A stretch of DNA of 64,000 bases from Sanguibacter suaedae. GTDB taxonomy: Bacteria > Actinomycetota > Actinomycetes > Actinomycetales > Cellulomonadaceae. Made by a program: the position numbers and the translations under genes. The notes under the pieces were generated by a model. It was not told where the DNA came from, made no database searches, and saw nothing but the letters and a program-made list of their open reading frames with translations. Shown one piece after another: positions 43,560 to 51,839 of this stretch; within the stretch, counting starts at the first letter, position 1, and each line of letters opens with the position of its first letter. The stretch spans positions 62,001 to 126,000 of the forward strand of contig NZ_JAEINH010000004.1 in NCBI RefSeq assembly GCF_016342785.1. Reading direction: 5' to 3'.

Positions 43560-44923
43560 TGGTGGAGGAGCCAGTGGGGCGACCCCAGAGCAGACGAGAC
43601 ATGCAGGTCGGATTCGTCGAGAGCGTGTCCGAGGACAGGTGCACTCTCACCGGATGGGTCCGTGCACCGGAGGAGAGCAGACTGCCGCGGGTCTCCGTGG
43701 TCAGCCGTCGGGGTGAGGCGCTGGGTTCTGTCGTGATCGGCCCTGAGCGAAGGGACGTGGTGCTGGGCATCGGGGTGCGGAATCGGAGGATCCTCGTCCG
43801 GTTGGTCGACGCCCTCCCGCCCGGTGCCCTGACGACCGGGGAGTGCGCGGTGGTCCTCGAGGACGCAGAGGGCAGCTCTACGCTGCCTCGCGCCCGTCTG
43901 GTCGAGCGGGACGAGGTCGCACGGCTGGTACGGAGCGTCGAGACCGTCGACCCGGCGACCGTCCGGTCGCCAGCGGGTGTCTCGGTCCCGTCAGCGAACG
44001 TGCATCCCCAGGATCATCGGCGCCTGAGTTACGTCCCTTTCCCTGTCGGCCTGAAGTCTGGTGACGGATCCGCCGAGCTGGGGCACTCCGGGCACATCTT
44101 CCTCACGGGTGGCTCGAACGATCTCGCGTCGCGATACCGGGAACCAGCGGGCGTCGAGGAGGTCCGAGCGCACCACGAGGTGGTGGGCAGGTGGTCATCC
44201 CTGTTCGAACGCCGGGCACAGGTCGCCTCGGAGATCGGCACCACCTACGTGCAGCTGGTCATCCCCGAGAAGTCGAGCATCATGCACCAGCTCCTGGACG
44301 GGGTGTCGGGAGCCACGCCCGCCCTCCGTGCGCTCGAGATGGAGATGTCACCGCGTGCTTTCTACGTCAGTGCGCTCGACGCCCTATCGTCGTGGAGGCC
44401 GGGGCAGGACGACCCATGGCTGCGCCACGACGGTCATCTCTCTGCCTCGGGGGCTCTGACGCTGACCCGCGCACTCCTGCCGAGAATCTCCGTCGACCCG
44501 TCGGTCCTCTCGGACGTCGTCCTCGGCAGGCGTACCTTGATCAACGGCGATCTCGGACGACGGTTCTTCGGGATCGACCTGTGGGACCCGCAGCTGGAAC
44601 CAGACGATGTCGCCGCGTGGCCGAGCCGTGAGATCGCACCGCACGTCGTTGAAGACCCCCCAGGTGGGCGGCACATCGGATCCCGACTCCACTGGCGGAA
44701 CGACGAGGCGCTCATCGATGCCAGCGTCGTCGTGTTCGGGAACTCGTTCTTCGGCAGCGGTCAGTCGGCAGCGAAGCTGAGCTGGTGGTTCGCCAGGCTC
44801 TTCAAGGACTTCGAGTTCGTTTGGGACCCCGCCTTCGACGTGGATCATCTTCGGAGGAGGAAGCCCGACCTCGTGGTGGGCCAGACCATCGAACGGTTCC
44901 TCGGGCGTGTGCCGGAGGCTTGA
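43556..44923 (+). CDS. AlgX/AlgJ-like SGNH O-acetyltransferase-like protein
   Basis: 455 residues from a GTG overlapping the previous stop; an ATG at 43559 is also possible. Residues 1-130 form a beta-rich domain. The rest is AlgX/AlgJ-like: the LVIPEKSSIMHQLLDG segment, a D292-G-H294 pair (HDGHLSASGA) and a serine S397 in VVVFGNSFFGSG. This gives the Asp-His and Ser of the AlgX-type triad. AlgX/AlgJ O-acetylate mannuronic acid in alginate. Here the likely substrate would be a ManNAcA-containing glycan. It lacks an evident signal peptide, unlike AlgX. Confidence 0.7.
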   Translation: MMVEEPVGRPQSRRDMQVGFVESVSEDRCTLTGWVRAPEESRLPRVSVVSRRGEALGSVVIGPERRDVVLGIGVRNRRILVRLVDALPPGALTTGECAVVLEDAEGSSTLPRARLVERDEVARLVRSVETVDPATVRSPAGVSVPSANVHPQDHRRLSYVPFPVGLKSGDGSAELGHSGHIFLTGGSNDLASRYREPAGVEEVRAHHEVVGRWSSLFERRAQVASEIGTTYVQLVIPEKSSIMHQLLDGVSGATPALRALEMEMSPRAFYVSALDALSSWRPGQDDPWLRHDGHLSASGALTLTRALLPRISVDPSVLSDVVLGRRTLINGDLGRRFFGIDLWDPQLEPDDVAAWPSREIAPHVVEDPPGGRHIGSRLHWRNDEALIDASVVVFGNSFFGSGQSAAKLSWWFARLFKDFEFVWDPAFDVDHLRRRKPDLVVGQTIERFLGRVPEA

Positions 44924-44930
44924 GTGCACA

Positions 44931-45683
44931 TCAGCGGTGGAGGCGCGTCGTCTCGATCTGACGTGCGAGGCGCGCGTACACGGCCTTCGCGTAGTGGAAC
45001 GGCGCTATCCCCCACGGGTGGTCCGCGGAGGTCTCGGTCAGGTGGTCGTCCATGGTCAGGACGGTCCCCAGACGGCGGGCAGCGTCGACGTACGGCTCGT
45101 ACGCCACGTTCGCCTGCTCGGCGTGGAGCCCGAAGCTCGACGGTGCAGGGTTCCCCTCGGAGTCGTGCTCGGCCCACGGTGGGGCGACCACGAGGACCTG
45201 GGGTCGGCGGGGAAGGTCTGCGACGAGCACGGTGAGCGCGTTGAGCGCGGCGCCCCACAGTCGCAGGTGTTCCGGGGACCCGAGGGGAACCGACCTCGCC
45301 TCCTCCCCGAGCCGCTCGTCCACGCCGCACTGGATGCCTTCTACCGACCGCGTGACGTACCTCCCGTCGGGGAGCTCGTACACCCCGAGGCGTTCGTCGG
45401 TGAGGTCCCAGAGGAGGAGGTCGATGTCGTTGCCGTGCTCCTGGAGGAAGGTCGGGAGGGAGCTGGCGAAGTCGTCGGCGAGCATGCGGCGTTGGAAGGG
45501 CGAGTCGAGGCGTTCGAGCCATTCCGCGGGGACGGGGGAGGGTGGGGAGAAGGCGCTGATGAGGGACTGGCGGGCGATGTACCGCACCAGGGTGAAGCGG
45601 TCCTGGTCGAGGTATTCGAAGGTGTCGCGGCTGACGCAGCTCCCGTAGATGGCCGTCCTGATCACGGCGCGCTCGTCGGCCAT
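44931..45683 (-). CDS. DUF6270 protein, SGNH-like
   Basis: 250 residues from the ATG at 45683, which overlaps the stop of the ABC ATPase gene by one base. It opens TAIYGSCVSRDTFEYLD and has DLLLWDLTDERLGVYEL, VLVVAPPW and PFHYAKAVYARLA. This is the DUF6270 pattern, often found in capsule and wall-polysaccharide loci. The GxCxxRD block at the start and the late histidine resemble SGNH esterase/acyltransferase layout, so glycan modification is a reasonable guess. It converges on the AlgX-like gene with 7 bases between them. Confidence 0.72.
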   Translation of the reverse strand: MADERAVIRTAIYGSCVSRDTFEYLDQDRFTLVRYIARQSLISAFSPPSPVPAEWLERLDSPFQRRMLADDFASSLPTFLQEHGNDIDLLLWDLTDERLGVYELPDGRYVTRSVEGIQCGVDERLGEEARSVPLGSPEHLRLWGAALNALTVLVADLPRRPQVLVVAPPWAEHDSEGNPAPSSFGLHAEQANVAYEPYVDAARRLGTVLTMDDHLTETSADHPWGIAPFHYAKAVYARLARQIETTRLHR

Positions 45684-46588
45684 CAGTGCCTCCTCGCGTG
45701 CCGTACGGGCGACCCGCGCTGGGCGGTGGCGGCGAACTTCACGCTGGAGGGGGAGCTCTCGGCGATGGTCTCCTTGAGCAGGGTATCGGCGGCGTCCTGC
45801 TCTCCTTTGCTGACCTTCCACGCCCACAGCCGGTAGCGTCGGGCGGTCTCCTCGGCGGGGCCGTCGAGGACCACGCGCCCACGGTCCAGCCAGATGGCGC
45901 GTGTGCACATCTCCTCGATGACCTGCGCGGCGTGGTTGACGATGAACACGGTCCCGGCGTTGGCGCGCAGCTCGTCCATGCGTCGCTCGCTGCGTTCCTT
46001 GAACGCCGCGTCCCCCGTGGAGAGGGCCTCGTCGATGAGGAGGATCCGCGGGTTCGCGGCGGCAGCGATCGCGAACCGCAACCGCGCCCCCATGCCCGAC
46101 GAATAGGTCCGCATCGGCAGGTAGACGGCATCGCCGATGCCGGCGAGGTCCACGACGTCCGGGAGGACCTCCTCCGTGCGCTCCGGGGACAGTCCCATCG
46201 CGAGACACCCCAGGCGGACGTTCTGCTCGCCCGAGAGGTCGGGCACGAGGGCGGCGTTCACGCCGAGGAGCACCGGGCTCGTCTCGGCGACCACCTCGCC
46301 CCGTGACGGGCGTTCGAGGCCGGCGATCACGCGGAGGAGCGTGCTCTTCCCGGAGCCGTTCGTCCCGATGATCCCGATCGACTCGCCCCGGTACGCGGCG
46401 AGGGACACCCCCGCCAGGGCCCGGACGAGGACCTTGGGCTGGCTGCCCACCACCTTCCGGACAGCGCGTCCCACTCCTGCCGCGCGGCCCCCGGGCGCCG
46501 CCCGCGTCGAGGGGACCCGGTAGTGCATGTGCACGTTGGCCACCGCCACGGTGACGTCCTTCTCCCAGAAGGGCCTACTCCCGTCCAT
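45683..46588 (-). CDS. tagH: ABC exporter ATPase, TagH/Wzt type
   Basis: 301 residues from the ATG at 46588, preceded by GGAGGAG at ideal spacing inside the permease gene end. Walker A GTNGSGKST is at 75-83, the signature SSGMGARLRFA near 163-173 and Walker B ILLIDEALSTGD at 182-193. The sequence VHMHYRVPS near the start is typical of the polysaccharide/teichoic-acid export subfamily. The C-terminal tail is short, with no separate glycan-binding domain as in some Wzt. It works with the permease encoded just upstream to move lipid-linked glycan outward. Confidence 0.92.
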   Translation of the reverse strand: MDGSRPFWEKDVTVAVANVHMHYRVPSTRAAPGGRAAGVGRAVRKVVGSQPKVLVRALAGVSLAAYRGESIGIIGTNGSGKSTLLRVIAGLERPSRGEVVAETSPVLLGVNAALVPDLSGEQNVRLGCLAMGLSPERTEEVLPDVVDLAGIGDAVYLPMRTYSSGMGARLRFAIAAAANPRILLIDEALSTGDAAFKERSERRMDELRANAGTVFIVNHAAQVIEEMCTRAIWLDRGRVVLDGPAEETARRYRLWAWKVSKGEQDAADTLLKETIAESSPSSVKFAATAQRGSPVRHARRH

Positions 46589-47447
46589 AGGTCTCCTCCC
46601 CACGCCAGAAGAAGACGAAGCCGAGGAGCAGGGCCCCGAGCGCCCACGAGGCGAGCACGACCCACGACCCCGCCTCCGGCGTCCGCCCGTAGAGCAGCAC
46701 GTCGCGCGTCATGTCGAGGACCACGTACATGGGGTTGAGCTTCACGACGGCCAGGACGGTCGGGTCCGACACGAAGCTGTCGAAGGAGAAGAACACCCCC
46801 GACCCGTACAACCAGAACCTCGTGAAGAACCCGATGAGGTTCGACAGGTCACGCACCCGCGCCACGAGGCGAGCGGCCAGCAGCGCGATGCCTGCGTTGA
46901 AGACGAGCTGGAGCGTGAAGACCCCGGGGAACAGCAGCCACCGCCACGTGACCTCTGCGTGCGGAGGCACCACGACCACGAGCACCAGCATGGAGACGAC
47001 CACCGGCACCATGCTCAGCGTCTCCCGGAGCACGGCCGCGACCGGCAGCGCGGCGCGGGGGAACAGGAACGACCGGATGAGGGTGCGCCCCCCGCTCACG
47101 GAGCTCGCGCCCACGCTCAGGCACCGCGCCGTGAACTGGAACATGAACACCCCGATGAGCAGGTACCCGACGAAGTTGTCGATGCCCCGCCCGGACTTGA
47201 GGATCAGCCCGAAGATCGCGAAGTACACGAGCCCGTCGAGCACGGGCTTGAGGACGAGCCACGCGTTCCCGAGGATCATCTGCCGGGTGCCGCTGGCCAC
47301 CCGCGCCCTGGAGTCGGCGACCACGAAGTGCCGGCGCGCCCACAGCTGGGCCACGTACTCGCGCAGCCCCGGCCGTCGGCCCACGGGGTGCAGCCCCTGG
47401 AGGTGCACCACCTCGACCTGCTGCCAGGGCAGTCCGTCGCCGCTCAT
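46575..47447 (-). CDS. tagG: ABC exporter permease, TagG/Wzm type
   Basis: 290 residues from the ATG at 47447 (MSGDGLPWQQVEVVHLQGLH). It has about six membrane helices (PVLDGLVYFAIFGLILKSGR, LLIGVFMFQFTARCLSVGAS, VPVVVSMLVLVVVVP, WVVLASWALGALLLGFVFFW). The sequence SFLFPRAALPVAAVLRETLS and the LNPMYVVLDMTRDVLLYG segment are typical of ABC-2 polysaccharide permeases. The start overlaps the upstream glycosyltransferase stop by ATGA, and the end overlaps the ATPase start. The long upstream extension of the frame is not coding. Confidence 0.92.
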   Translation of the reverse strand: MSGDGLPWQQVEVVHLQGLHPVGRRPGLREYVAQLWARRHFVVADSRARVASGTRQMILGNAWLVLKPVLDGLVYFAIFGLILKSGRGIDNFVGYLLIGVFMFQFTARCLSVGASSVSGGRTLIRSFLFPRAALPVAAVLRETLSMVPVVVSMLVLVVVVPPHAEVTWRWLLFPGVFTLQLVFNAGIALLAARLVARVRDLSNLIGFFTRFWLYGSGVFFSFDSFVSDPTVLAVVKLNPMYVVLDMTRDVLLYGRTPEAGSWVVLASWALGALLLGFVFFWRGEETYGRE

Positions 47448-49249
47448 GAGACCACCCCGCGGGCGGCCCCGTGCAGCACGTCCCGGTACGTCGCCCCCAC
47501 GGAACGCCATGTCCGCCCGGCGGCGAACGTCCGCCCGCGCGCACCCAGGGCACGGCGGAGGTCCGCGTCCTCGGCGAGACCGGCGATGGTGTCCGCGAGC
47601 GCGACGGCGTCGCCGGGTGGGACGAGGTGACCGCTTCCCGGCTCGCGGACGAGCTCGGCGAGGGCGGGCACGTCGCTGGCGACGACGGGGCGCGCGCACG
47701 CCATGGCCTCGACGGGTTTGAGGGGTGTGACGAGCCGGCACACGCGGTGGTCCCTGCGCGGCACGACGAACACGTCGAGCGCCTGGTGGTGGAGGGCGGC
47801 GGAGTCGCGGGGCACGCGGCCCGTGAAGGTCACGGCCGACGAGATCCCGAGGTGGTGCGCGGCGGCCTCGAGGGAGGGCCGGGACACGCCGTCGCCGACG
47901 ATGAGCCCACGGACGTCGAGGCCTCGCCCGCGAAGGTGGGCGACGGCCGCGACGAGCGTGTCGAGACCCTCGTAGTCGACGAGGCTGGACACGGTTCCCA
48001 CCCACAGGCCGTCGGCCGGCAGCCCCAGGACCTGGCGCGCCTCGGCGGGGGAGAGGTGGGTGTCGAGGAGCGCCGCGTCGACGGCGTTGGGCACCAGGGT
48101 GATGCGGTCCTCGGGGACGCCGCGGTCCACGAGCTCGGCGCGCAGCGTGCTGCTCAGGGTGAGCACGTGGTCCGCGGCGAGCGTCAGCTCCGTCTCGCGT
48201 GCACGGAGCATCCGGTAGCGCTCGCTCGCGGCCGCCGTCTCCCGCTCGGCCCGGCTCGGGCGGCTCGCGACCCACGTCTCCTCGAGGAGTCCGCGGACCT
48301 CGTACACCCACGGCACGCCGAGGCGGTGCGCCGCGGCCCGGGCGACGAGCGCGTTCGTGTAGTTGGTCGTGGCGTGCAGGGCGTCCGCGCCATGGTCGCG
48401 GGCGATGGGGACCAGCAGGTCCACTCCCTGCCGGACCCGGTCCTCCGCGGTGCGGCCCGCCACGGGTGCGAGGAGCCTCCGGTACGTGATGCCGTCGACG
48501 ACGTCCGTGTGCCGGGCGCCGAGCCTGCCGACGGACACCGGGTACCCGAGGCGCGTCGTCGCCACGGGGCGCAGGCCCGCGTCTCGTTGGGCGAGGAGCA
48601 CCGAGTGGCTGCGCTGCGCGTACCCGCTCTGCGTGTGGGGGAGGGAGTTGGTGAGGACGTGCACCACGGACGTGCCACCGGTCCTCGCTGCCGTGCCACT
48701 GCCCGCCGTCTCACCGATCAGGTGACCCACGGTCATGACCGCGGCCTCCGACACCAGGCGCGCGTGGAGCGCACGTGTGGACGGCTGCGCGGAGGCGGCA
48801 CGGACGGCGCCCGAGACGTCCCCGCTCTGCCACCGGGCCCGGACCTCCACCGACGGCGACGACGCCCGCACCGCGGCCGGCGCGTCGTCCGTGACGCCCA
48901 GCTGCACCGCGAGCTCCCCCGCGAGCCGTGCGCGGACCGGTCCTGTCGGTGACCGTCGCCCACCCGCGCGGTCGGCGGACCGGGCGAACACCGCCCGCAG
49001 CCGGGACCTGGCCTCGTCCGGCCGGTCGAGCAACCAGAGTGCCGTCGCGGCCCGCACCGAGACCTGCCGCCCCCGCGCACCCGCGAGGAGGGCGCCTGCC
49101 GCTGCCGCCCCGACCCGTCGTGGTGCCCGGCGCACCACCTGGACCGCCAGGAGCAGAGGGTCCTCGACGAGGTGGCGCAGCACCGTCGTCCAGGCGAGCG
49201 TCGCGTTGCTGAGGAGCTCGCCCGGCCGACCGGAGGCGAGACCGCTCAT
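47444..49249 (-). CDS. GT4 glycosyltransferase with N-terminal helical domain
   Basis: 601 residues from the ATG at 49249. Residues 1-175 are alanine/arginine-rich, mostly helical and of unknown role. The rest is a GT4 glycosyltransferase: VVHVLTNSLPHTQSGYAQRS (N-terminal Rossmann half), VPWVYEVRGLLEETW, LVPNAVDAALLD, and the donor-site PLKPVEAMACARPVVASDVP, then ALAELVREPGSGHLVPPGD. It probably adds one sugar to the exported glycan. ATGA overlaps on both sides make it part of the exporter operon. Confidence 0.88.
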   Translation of the reverse strand: MSGLASGRPGELLSNATLAWTTVLRHLVEDPLLLAVQVVRRAPRRVGAAAAGALLAGARGRQVSVRAATALWLLDRPDEARSRLRAVFARSADRAGGRRSPTGPVRARLAGELAVQLGVTDDAPAAVRASSPSVEVRARWQSGDVSGAVRAASAQPSTRALHARLVSEAAVMTVGHLIGETAGSGTAARTGGTSVVHVLTNSLPHTQSGYAQRSHSVLLAQRDAGLRPVATTRLGYPVSVGRLGARHTDVVDGITYRRLLAPVAGRTAEDRVRQGVDLLVPIARDHGADALHATTNYTNALVARAAAHRLGVPWVYEVRGLLEETWVASRPSRAERETAAASERYRMLRARETELTLAADHVLTLSSTLRAELVDRGVPEDRITLVPNAVDAALLDTHLSPAEARQVLGLPADGLWVGTVSSLVDYEGLDTLVAAVAHLRGRGLDVRGLIVGDGVSRPSLEAAAHHLGISSAVTFTGRVPRDSAALHHQALDVFVVPRRDHRVCRLVTPLKPVEAMACARPVVASDVPALAELVREPGSGHLVPPGDAVALADTIAGLAEDADLRRALGARGRTFAAGRTWRSVGATYRDVLHGAARGVVS

Positions 49250-50484
49250 CCTGCGACGCCCTTGAGGAGCCGGACGTAGGCGAGCGCGAGCTCGTCGAAG
49301 TTCGCGTTCTCGAGGGCCCACTCGCGGCCCGCCGGTCCCACGGCGAGGGACTCGCGGTGGCGTGCGAGCCGGCCCCACAGCAGCGCCAGGGCGGCCTCGT
49401 CCCCGGGGGGCACGACGTCCCCCGCGCCCACGGACGCGATGAGCCGGGCGGTCTCCCCGGCCACGACCGCCGACACGTGGCGCCGCAGGGCGAGCGCCTC
49501 GTACGTCTTGGACGGCACCGTCCACTCGAAGGGCGCCCAGTCGCGCAACGACACCAGCACGGTGTCCGCCCACCGGTAGTGGTCGACGATCTCCTCGCAC
49601 GGCACACGCCCCACGAACGACACCGGCGCCTCGAGCTCCAGGGCGAGCGCCCGCAGCTGCTCCTCGTCGGCCCCGCCACCCACGAACCGCACGTGCACGG
49701 GGATGCCGACCGTCCGGGCCGCGGCGGCCGCACGGATCGCGACCTCGAGGCCCTGGCTGCGTCCCATCGTGCCCACGTAGAGCACGTGGAGGGTCGTGCC
49801 CTCCACCGACGGTGGTGGCAAGGGGGAGAGGCGGTCGAGGGGGGCGCCGTTGCGGATCACCTCCACGTGGCGGACGTCGCGCGACCGCAGGACGTCCGCG
49901 AAGGAGTCCGTCGTGGTGACGACCGCGGCGGCGGAGCGCTGCCACCAGGTGAGCACCCGGTCGGCGACCGCGGTGAGGACGCGACGCTTCCTCGACACCC
50001 GGGTCTGGCCGTTGCGGAGCATGCCGCTGGCGTGGATGAGGTCCGGCCAGGCGTCGCGCATCTCGATGACGTGCGGGACGCGCAGGACGAGTCCCAGGAG
50101 CCACCCGGCGCCGATGGACGGGAGCCCGGGCGCCGTGGACACGATCACGTCGGGTCGTGCCGCGCGTCGGCGCAGGACGAGGAGCGCCCGCCGGACGGTG
50201 TCCGCGGCGGTGACGGCCTGGTCGACGGAGCGGGACCTGAGGTCGAGTCCGTGCTCACGGAACCGGACGCGGTGGACCGTCTCGCCGTGCTCCCCGAGGG
50301 ACGAGGTCCCTGGGTCGAGGGCCCCCGACGTGTCCTCCGACGTGCCGCTCGGGTAGTGCGGTGGAGGGGTGAACACGACGACGTCCTGTCCCGCGTCCAC
50401 GATCCGCGGGACGAGCGCGGTCCACCGGCGCTGGGGGGCGTTGTTCTCGGGGGCGTAGTGGTGCGTCACCAGCACGACTCGCAC
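49246..50484 (-). CDS. GT4 glycosyltransferase, WbuB-like
   Basis: 412 residues from the GTG at 50484, chosen because AGGGGGG lies six bases upstream and the chain then begins VRVVLVTHHYAPENNAPQRR. The conserved pieces VFTPPPHYPSG, IEMRDAWPDLIHASGML, VIRNGAPLDRL and VPSKTYEALALRRHVSAVVA match the WbuB-like branch of GT4, whose members transfer amino-sugars in O-antigen-type pathways. It is the first gene of the leftward exporter operon; its promoter must lie in the 230-base gap shared with the LCP gene. Confidence 0.87.
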   Translation of the reverse strand: MRVVLVTHHYAPENNAPQRRWTALVPRIVDAGQDVVVFTPPPHYPSGTSEDTSGALDPGTSSLGEHGETVHRVRFREHGLDLRSRSVDQAVTAADTVRRALLVLRRRAARPDVIVSTAPGLPSIGAGWLLGLVLRVPHVIEMRDAWPDLIHASGMLRNGQTRVSRKRRVLTAVADRVLTWWQRSAAAVVTTTDSFADVLRSRDVRHVEVIRNGAPLDRLSPLPPPSVEGTTLHVLYVGTMGRSQGLEVAIRAAAAARTVGIPVHVRFVGGGADEEQLRALALELEAPVSFVGRVPCEEIVDHYRWADTVLVSLRDWAPFEWTVPSKTYEALALRRHVSAVVAGETARLIASVGAGDVVPPGDEAALALLWGRLARHRESLAVGPAGREWALENANFDELALAYVRLLKGVAG

Positions 50485-50703
50485 CTGCCACCCCCCTGCC
50501 GTCGCTCCGACCTGGTGCGGGCGAAGTCCGTCGAGCCAGACTATCGATCGCCCGCGGGAGCACCGTCCCACGGTGCCCGGTTTGGGGCGCTCGTGCTCGT
50601 CGTGCGCCCTTTTTCACCCGGTCGTGCGGATGTGGGTGTCGGTGAGCGGTGTGGTCGCCCACCGGGTGCGCCTCGGCCCCACCGACCAACGGTAGGTGAA
50701 CCG

Positions 50704-50709
50704 TAGGAT
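50704..50709 (+). promoter_or_regulatory. -10 box of a probable leaderless LCP promoter
   Basis: TAGGAT, with exactly 7 bases to the GTG at 50717. This is the same TANNNT-N7-start geometry as csrA and serC. No convincing -35 is seen. Confidence 0.42.
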
Positions 50710-50716
50710 GGCGGCT

Positions 50717-51835
50717 GTGCCCCCTCACGCCGACCGTCGGCGCGCTCCCGCGCGCCCGGCCCCCGCTCGTCGCGCCCGCGCCGTCCGTGCCCACCGCGAC
50801 GCCTCCGGACGTGGTCCGCGGCGGCGACCCCTGCTCGTCGTCGCCCTCCTCCTGGGGGGCCTCCTCGTGACCGCCACGGCGGGTGTCGCCGGATTCGTCG
50901 CGTGGCTCGACGGGAACGTGGACCGCATCGACGACCCGTTCGCCGCGCTCGACGAGGAGTCCCGGCCCGGCGCGGCCCCCACGGTCCCCGGTCAGGCGGA
51001 CACCGCCCTCAACGTCCTCGTCCTCGGCGCCGACGGCAGCATCGACACCGACGACCCTGCCGGGTGGCAGCAGGGAGGGCAGCGCACGGACGCGATCATG
51101 ATCGTCCACGTCGCGGCCGACAGGCGGAGCGCGGTGCTCCTCTCCGTGCCCCGCGACTCGTGGGTGGACATCCCCGGGCACGGGCAGGGGAAGATCAACG
51201 CGGCCTTCGCGTACGGCGGTCCGACCCTCATGGTCGAGACCGTCGAGCAGCTCACCGGCATCCGGATCGACCACGTCGCCGTGGCCGACTTCGAGTCGTT
51301 CATCACCCTCACCGACGTCCTCGGCGGTGTCGACATCACGGTCCCCGAGGACACCTACCAGCACGACAGGCTCCTGTTCTCCGCGGGCACCCACCACATG
51401 GACGGTGCCGCCGCCCTGGCCTACACGCGTCAGCGGTACGGGCTCCCCGGGGGCGACCTCGACCGCGTCAAGCGTCAGCAGAACTGGATGCGGTCCATCC
51501 TCACCACGACCCTCTCGGAGGGGACGCTCTCCGACCCCGTGCGGCTCACCCGATTCCTCACGACGGTGACGGGTGCCGTCGCGGTCGACGAGACGCTCGG
51601 GCTCGGCGACATGCGACGTCTCGGCGCGAGCCTGTCCGGTCTGCGAGCGGACGACGTCACCTTCCTCACCGTCCCCACGGAGGGCACCGGGCGCAGCCCT
51701 GACGGCACCCAGTCGATCGTCGCGCTCGACGCGGAGGCGCTCGCCCCGCTCGCAGCCGCCGTCGCCGACGACACCGTCGCGGACCTCCTCGCCACCGAGG
51801 ACGGCCTGGACGTCCTCGAGGACAGCGTGTCCTGA
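50717..51835 (+). CDS. LytR-CpsA-Psr (LCP) wall-glycan ligase
   Basis: 372 residues from GTG at 50717; in-frame GTG 50696 and ATG 50708 are alternatives. An arginine-rich cytoplasmic start precedes one membrane helix (PLLVVALLLGGLLVTATAGV). The LCP domain has NVLVLGAD, TDAIMIVHV, LLSVPRDSWVDIPGHGQGKI and YTRQRYGLPGGDLDRVKRQQ, with the arginines that bind the lipid-phosphate. LCP enzymes move glycans from a polyprenyl carrier onto peptidoglycan, which fits the ABC exporter and glycosyltransferases next to it. Its stop and that of wecB share the palindrome CTGACCGGTCAG. Confidence 0.92.
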   Translation: MPPHADRRRAPARPAPARRARAVRAHRDASGRGPRRRPLLVVALLLGGLLVTATAGVAGFVAWLDGNVDRIDDPFAALDEESRPGAAPTVPGQADTALNVLVLGADGSIDTDDPAGWQQGGQRTDAIMIVHVAADRRSAVLLSVPRDSWVDIPGHGQGKINAAFAYGGPTLMVETVEQLTGIRIDHVAVADFESFITLTDVLGGVDITVPEDTYQHDRLLFSAGTHHMDGAAALAYTRQRYGLPGGDLDRVKRQQNWMRSILTTTLSEGTLSDPVRLTRFLTTVTGAVAVDETLGLGDMRRLGASLSGLRADDVTFLTVPTEGTGRSPDGTQSIVALDAEALAPLAAAVADDTVADLLATEDGLDVLEDSVS

Positions 51836-51839
51836 CCGG

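Noticed and set aside
49357-50706. 449-codon forward frame opposite a GT4 glycosyltransferase
   Set aside because: Composition is typical of antisense shadow, and the reverse strand carries all GT4 motifs.
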